From: Paenibacillus aquistagni
GTDB lineage: Bacteria; Bacillota; Bacilli; Paenibacillales; Paenibacillaceae
NCBI RefSeq assembly: GCF_900177815.1
Contig: NZ_FXAZ01000005.1
Coordinates: forward strand, 186,001 to 250,000
Length of the DNA: 64,000 nt
Direction: 5' to 3'
In this document: positions 60,739-64,000 of the stretch, piece by piece
How positions within the stretch are numbered: the first letter of the stretch is position 1
Layout of the letters: each line of letters begins with the position of its first letter
Translations under genes and position numbers: made by a program
The notes under the pieces: generated by a model
What the model was told of the DNA's origin: nothing
The model's database searches: none
The model's input: the letters and a program-made list of their open reading frames with translations, nothing else

Positions 60739-61446
60739 CTAGAACAGCTTCATAATCCCGATTATGATAAGCAGGCATCCGGGCAAAAAGGACAAGCGTT
60801 TCAGCCAGCGCCACTGGCCAAAGGTAATGCCGATCCGTATCCCTAGCTGCAAAAAAGTTCCACTGAATATGGCAATAATAAGCGCCGTCCAGATCGGAGA
60901 GTAGCCAAGCAATGCAGCGCCTATTCCAGCTCCAAATGCATCAAGCGACAGCGCCACACCGAGCCAAGCCGCCTCTTGGGCGCTGATCGTGCCAGAACGG
61001 TCCATATCCGCTGCATCAGGTGTACGCAGAATCTGGATAATAATCCCTATTCGTTTAAGCTGGATTTTTAGAATTTGCTGCACTTGCGGTTCTGGGCTTG
61101 ACTGTTCAAAAGCCTGCGAATCATGTTTGCTCTCATGTTCAAGCGTAATGTCTACACTTCCAGCAGTATCCTGAGATTGGAAGAACTGAACCATAGCCCA
61201 TATCCCAATCCCGATTAGAATAAGCGCGCCAAGTATACTTGCCGCTCGATCAGAGAACCAGTGGATGAACAAAGCCCCCACGTGCATCGATGCAAAAATG
61301 ACGAGTCCTGAACAAATCGATATGATTAAGACAGATAGCCATGGAATACGAAGCCGCCGCATTCCATAGGTTAGTCCGACACCGAAGCTGTCCAGACTAA
61401 GTGCAAACGCCAAAATCAATAGTGATGCTGCATGCGCAAACAACAT
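60739..61446 (-). CDS. ytaF: Sporulation membrane protein YtaF (MntP-like)
   Basis: This 235-residue membrane protein has six segments in two repeats, each with an LSLDSFGVGL / LSLDAFGAGIGAALL signature like the manganese exporter MntP. The cytoplasmic loop (residues 105-170) carries an EF-hand-like sequence, DMDRSGTISAQEA, with D-x-D-x-S-G-x-I-x-x-x-E. ATG 61446 follows GGGAGGG. YtaF is conserved in spore-formers between mutM and coaE, as here. Confidence 0.9.
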   Translation of the reverse strand: MLFAHAASLLILAFALSLDSFGVGLTYGMRRLRIPWLSVLIISICSGLVIFASMHVGALFIHWFSDRAASILGALILIGIGIWAMVQFFQSQDTAGSVDITLEHESKHDSQAFEQSSPEPQVQQILKIQLKRIGIIIQILRTPDAADMDRSGTISAQEAAWLGVALSLDAFGAGIGAALLGYSPIWTALIIAIFSGTFLQLGIRIGITFGQWRWLKRLSFLPGCLLIIIGIMKLF

Positions 61447-61563
61447 GATTCCCTCCCTGCTGACCTTCTCTGATGAGAACAATGGCGTGAACCAATGTAC
61501 CTTATCATATGGGCTAGAGAGAGGATTCGTGCATTGTTCACGCAAGTCAGGAAGCTACCTCCG

Positions 61564-62394
61564 TTAACGCCGTCCCTGACAGCTTGGGCAGGTATGTGTT
61601 CCTCGTCCGCCGACGACAGACTTTTCGATTAGCTGCCCGCAGCGAACGCAAGGCTTGCCTTCTTGGCCATACACTTGAAGCTGATGCTGGAACATGCCCA
61701 TTTCTCCTTGGCCGTTCACATAGGACTTTATGGAGGAGCCGCCCGCATCAACAGCCTGCTTCAGGGTAAAGATGATGGCTTCATGCAATCTTGCGAGCTG
61801 ATCCGCTTGAAGTGAATCCGCTGGGGTCAGAGGATGAATCTTCGATCGGAACAAGGCTTCATCGACATAAATATTGCCAAGCCCTACAATGATATGCTGG
61901 TTAAGCAGGACTGGCTTGATGAAGCTGCGCCGTTTGCGAAGCTTTGCTGCTAAGCTCTCTACTGTAAAGTCTTCACTCAAAGGCTCGATCCCAAGCTTCT
62001 GAAGCGGTGCTTGTGTCTTCTCCTCACCTGGCGAGAACAGATGCATCGTGCCGAATTGGCGCACATCCTTGTAACGAAGCTCTGTGCCATCATCGAAGTG
62101 AAAGATGACATGGGTGTGCTTCTCAATCGGCTCGTCCGATACATAGACGCCGTAGCGGCCTTCCATGCGCAGATGAGACACCATGACGAGGCCATCCAAG
62201 CGTACAAGAAGGAATTTTCCTCTACGCTCCACTTCTTGTATCGTATGCCCTGTAAGCGCATCACAGAACATCTCAGGCTCAGCAGGACGCTGGATAATGC
62301 GCGGCAGACTTACCGTAACTCGTTCAATTTTCTTTCCTTTTACTAATGTATTTAGGGTCCGTTTGACCGTTTCTACCTCTGGTAATTCAGGCAC
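61564..62394 (-). CDS. mutM: Formamidopyrimidine-DNA glycosylase (Fpg/MutM)
   Basis: This 276-residue enzyme starts at GTG (GAGGTGATAACA upstream), giving the N-terminal catalytic proline: (M)PELPEVETVKRTLN with Pro2 and Glu3. It has the helix-two-turn-helix QHIIVGLGNIYVDEALF and the C-terminal zinc finger (CVRCGQLIEK, then HTCPSCQ). It excises 8-oxoguanine and nicks the strand. It lies 68 bases after polA in the same direction. Confidence 0.95.
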   Translation of the reverse strand: MPELPEVETVKRTLNTLVKGKKIERVTVSLPRIIQRPAEPEMFCDALTGHTIQEVERRGKFLLVRLDGLVMVSHLRMEGRYGVYVSDEPIEKHTHVIFHFDDGTELRYKDVRQFGTMHLFSPGEEKTQAPLQKLGIEPLSEDFTVESLAAKLRKRRSFIKPVLLNQHIIVGLGNIYVDEALFRSKIHPLTPADSLQADQLARLHEAIIFTLKQAVDAGGSSIKSYVNGQGEMGMFQHQLQVYGQEGKPCVRCGQLIEKSVVGGRGTHTCPSCQGRR

Positions 62395-62462
62395 TGTTAT
62401 CACCTCATTCCCCATTATACCTGATCCTTATCATGCAGAGGGAAGTTGGTTGAAATTACGTC

Positions 62463-64000
62463 TTACTTCGCCTCGTACCAGTTGGCTCCACTGCTTACAT
62501 CAGCGCGAAGCGGCACATGAAGTTCAATGGCCTCCTCCATCACCTTAGGCACCAGCTTCTTCATGATTTCAACCTCATGAGGCGGCACTTCAAATACCAA
62601 TTCATCGTGCACCTGCAGAAGCATCTGACTCTCTAGCTTCTGCTCCTTAAGCGCTGAATCCATCTTCACCATTGCAAGCTTAATGATATCGGCTGCGGTG
62701 CCCTGGATCGGCGTATTCATCGCTGTACGCTCGGCAAAAGAGCGCTGGTTGAAGTTCGATGCATTAATCTCTGGCAGATAGCGCCGGCGTTCCAGCATCG
62801 TCTTCACATAACCCTGCTTTCTCGCCTCGTCAACAATATCATGCATATATTGCTTCACGCCTTGGAAGACAGCAAAGTATTGTTCAATGAACTTAGCCGC
62901 ATCCTTGCGTGTGATGTTCAAATTCTGGGAGAGCCCATAGTCGCTGATGCCGTATACAATACCGAAGTTCACGGCCTTGGCGGAGCGTCTCATATTGCTG
63001 TCGACCTCTTCAGCCTTCACGCCAAACACATCCATGGCTGTCTTTGTATGAATGTCCATATCGTGAATAAAGGCTTCCTTCAGCTTCTCATCCCCAGATA
63101 TATGGGCAAGCACACGGAGTTCAATCTGGGAGTAATCCGCTGCCACGATGTTCCAATCGCTATTAGTCGGGACAAAGGCTTGACGAATCTGGCGCCCTTC
63201 CTCCAGGCGTATCGGAATATTTTGCAGATTCGGGAATTGCGAGCTTAGACGTCCTGTCGCTGTAATGGTCTGGCGATAGTACGTATGCACGCGTCCTGTA
63301 TCCTGCCGCACTTCCTTCAGCAGTCCTTCAATGTAGGTGGATTGCAGCTTCGCCATCTGGCGATAGTGAAGGATGAGTGGAATGATGTCATGATAAGGCT
63401 CAAGCTTCTCCAGTACTTCCGCGTCAGTGGAATAGCCCGTCTTCGTCTTCTTCACTACCGGTAGCTGCAGCTTATCGAAGAGAATCTCGCCCAGCTGCTT
63501 GGGTGAGCCAACATTGAACTCTGTTCCCGCTAGCTCGTAGATTTCCTTCATGGTCTTGTCTATAGCGGCTGAGAACTGCTCTCCCAGCTGTCGCAGTGTA
63601 TCCTGATTGACACGAATGCCGGTCTTTTCCATACGTGCAAGTATGGAAGACAGCGGAAGCTCTAGATCATAGTACAAATGATCCATCTCATTGGCTTTAA
63701 GCTCTGCTTCCATCTTCGGAACAAGCTGCTGCACAAGGCTCGCCTTGCGCGATGCATGTGCTGCCACAATTGCCGCATCGGGCACCTTGAACTTCGCTCC
63801 TTTGCCATATACCGTCTCATCGCTATCCATGCTAGATAAGCCGAACTTTACGGCAAGGCTTGGAACCGTTGCAGAAGCATCGCTTGGATCAAGCACATAG
63901 GCGGCGAGTTGGATGTCAAAGCCTGTTCCTCGATACGGAATATGGAGCCAATGGAAGATCAACTCCGCACGATGAAGGTCAAAGCCGATCTTGGCTTGAT
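62463..64000 (-). CDS. polA: DNA polymerase I, 3' part (5' end outside window)
   Basis: The frame is open through the right window edge (KIGFDLHRAELIFHW precedes the first internal start), so the 5' exonuclease part lies outside. Visible are the end of the 3'-5' exonuclease-like domain (YDLELPLSSILARMEKTGI marks the transition) and the whole polymerase domain: motif A VAADYSQIELRVLAHISGD, motif B RRSAKAVNFGIVYGISDYG and motif C LLQVHDELVFEV. It functions in repair and Okazaki fragment processing. It begins the polA-mutM-ytaF-coaE series. Confidence 0.96.
   Translation of the reverse strand, partial: QAKIGFDLHRAELIFHWLHIPYRGTGFDIQLAAYVLDPSDASATVPSLAVKFGLSSMDSDETVYGKGAKFKVPDAAIVAAHASRKASLVQQLVPKMEAELKANEMDHLYYDLELPLSSILARMEKTGIRVNQDTLRQLGEQFSAAIDKTMKEIYELAGTEFNVGSPKQLGEILFDKLQLPVVKKTKTGYSTDAEVLEKLEPYHDIIPLILHYRQMAKLQSTYIEGLLKEVRQDTGRVHTYYRQTITATGRLSSQFPNLQNIPIRLEEGRQIRQAFVPTNSDWNIVAADYSQIELRVLAHISGDEKLKEAFIHDMDIHTKTAMDVFGVKAEEVDSNMRRSAKAVNFGIVYGISDYGLSQNLNITRKDAAKFIEQYFAVFQGVKQYMHDIVDEARKQGYVKTMLERRRYLPEINASNFNQRSFAERTAMNTPIQGTAADIIKLAMVKMDSALKEQKLESQMLLQVHDELVFEVPPHEVEIMKKLVPKVMEEAIELHVPLRADVSSGANWYEAK

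Noticed and set aside
1..64000. CRISPR arrays, phage modules, restriction systems
   Set aside because: No regularly spaced repeats, cas, phage structural or restriction-modification genes were seen.

Overview
The window reads as a chromosomal stretch of a spore-forming, low-to-mid GC Gram-positive bacterium of the Paenibacillus type. Supporting evidence: an alpha/beta-type small acid-soluble spore protein, the sporulation membrane protein YtaF, a Bacillus-like polA-mutM-ytaF-coaE-lytic transglycosylase-nrdR block, AGGAGG-type ribosome binding sites throughout, a T-box leader, Fur- and CcpA-type operators, and the LplB/LplC/lipoprotein sugar importer with YesM/YesN-type two-component genes that is typical of Paenibacillus. 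The genus is an inference; no 16S gene is present.

Region by region. 0-1.7 kb: 3' part of a flavocytochrome-like fumarate/urocanate reductase. 1.9-6.1 kb: an ECF-type sigma factor, then a compact group that is the best candidate here for an undescribed system. It has a 66-residue peptide with eight cysteines, a bacteriocin-type ABC exporter without a peptidase domain and, transcribed divergently, a MauE-like membrane protein plus a membrane-anchored thioredoxin-like protein (MauD-like). I read it as production, oxidative folding and export of a disulfide-rich peptide. 6.3-8.2 kb: SLC13 permease. 8.4-12.8 kb: one-direction group of a 129-aa secreted protein, a lipoprotein, two ABC permeases, a BcrA-like ATPase and, last, a 52-aa exported peptide. 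12.8-17.4 kb: gene-poor, decayed region with a broken secreted-protein gene, a dead transposase, two related tiny ORFs, a small secreted Big-like protein and a dead IS3/IS150 element with intact ends, bounded on the right by tRNA-Ala(GGC).

17.8-34.9 kb: single genes and regulator/target pairs: GH3 hexosaminidase; glyoxalase/TetR with an AcrR-like operator; VOC protein; KhtU/KhtT-like K+/H+ antiporter; type II NADH dehydrogenase with an ECF41 sigma factor and a matching promoter; Lrp regulator and MBL hydrolase; tRNA-Lys(CTT); DinB, WYL regulator and DJ-1/PfpI protein; sulfatase; MFS exporter with a divergent MarR gene and two mirrored operators.

35-49 kb: secreted beta-helix protein; T-box-controlled 2-isopropylmalate synthase; AraC regulator and ABC exporter diverging around a Fur box; a Sec-exported FAD oxidoreductase beside an AA10 lytic polysaccharide monooxygenase; a yvfRSTU-like ABC transporter/two-component operon; Nudix hydrolase. 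49.4-58.4 kb: sugar ABC importer, sensor kinase, AraC-type response regulator and secreted GH30 xylanase preceded by a cre site, probably a xylan or glucuronoxylan oligosaccharide locus. 58.6-64 kb: nrdR, ssp, lytic transglycosylase, coaE, ytaF, mutM and the 3' part of polA.

All functional calls come from reading motifs, without database searches. Start codons were re-chosen from ribosome binding sites where stated.
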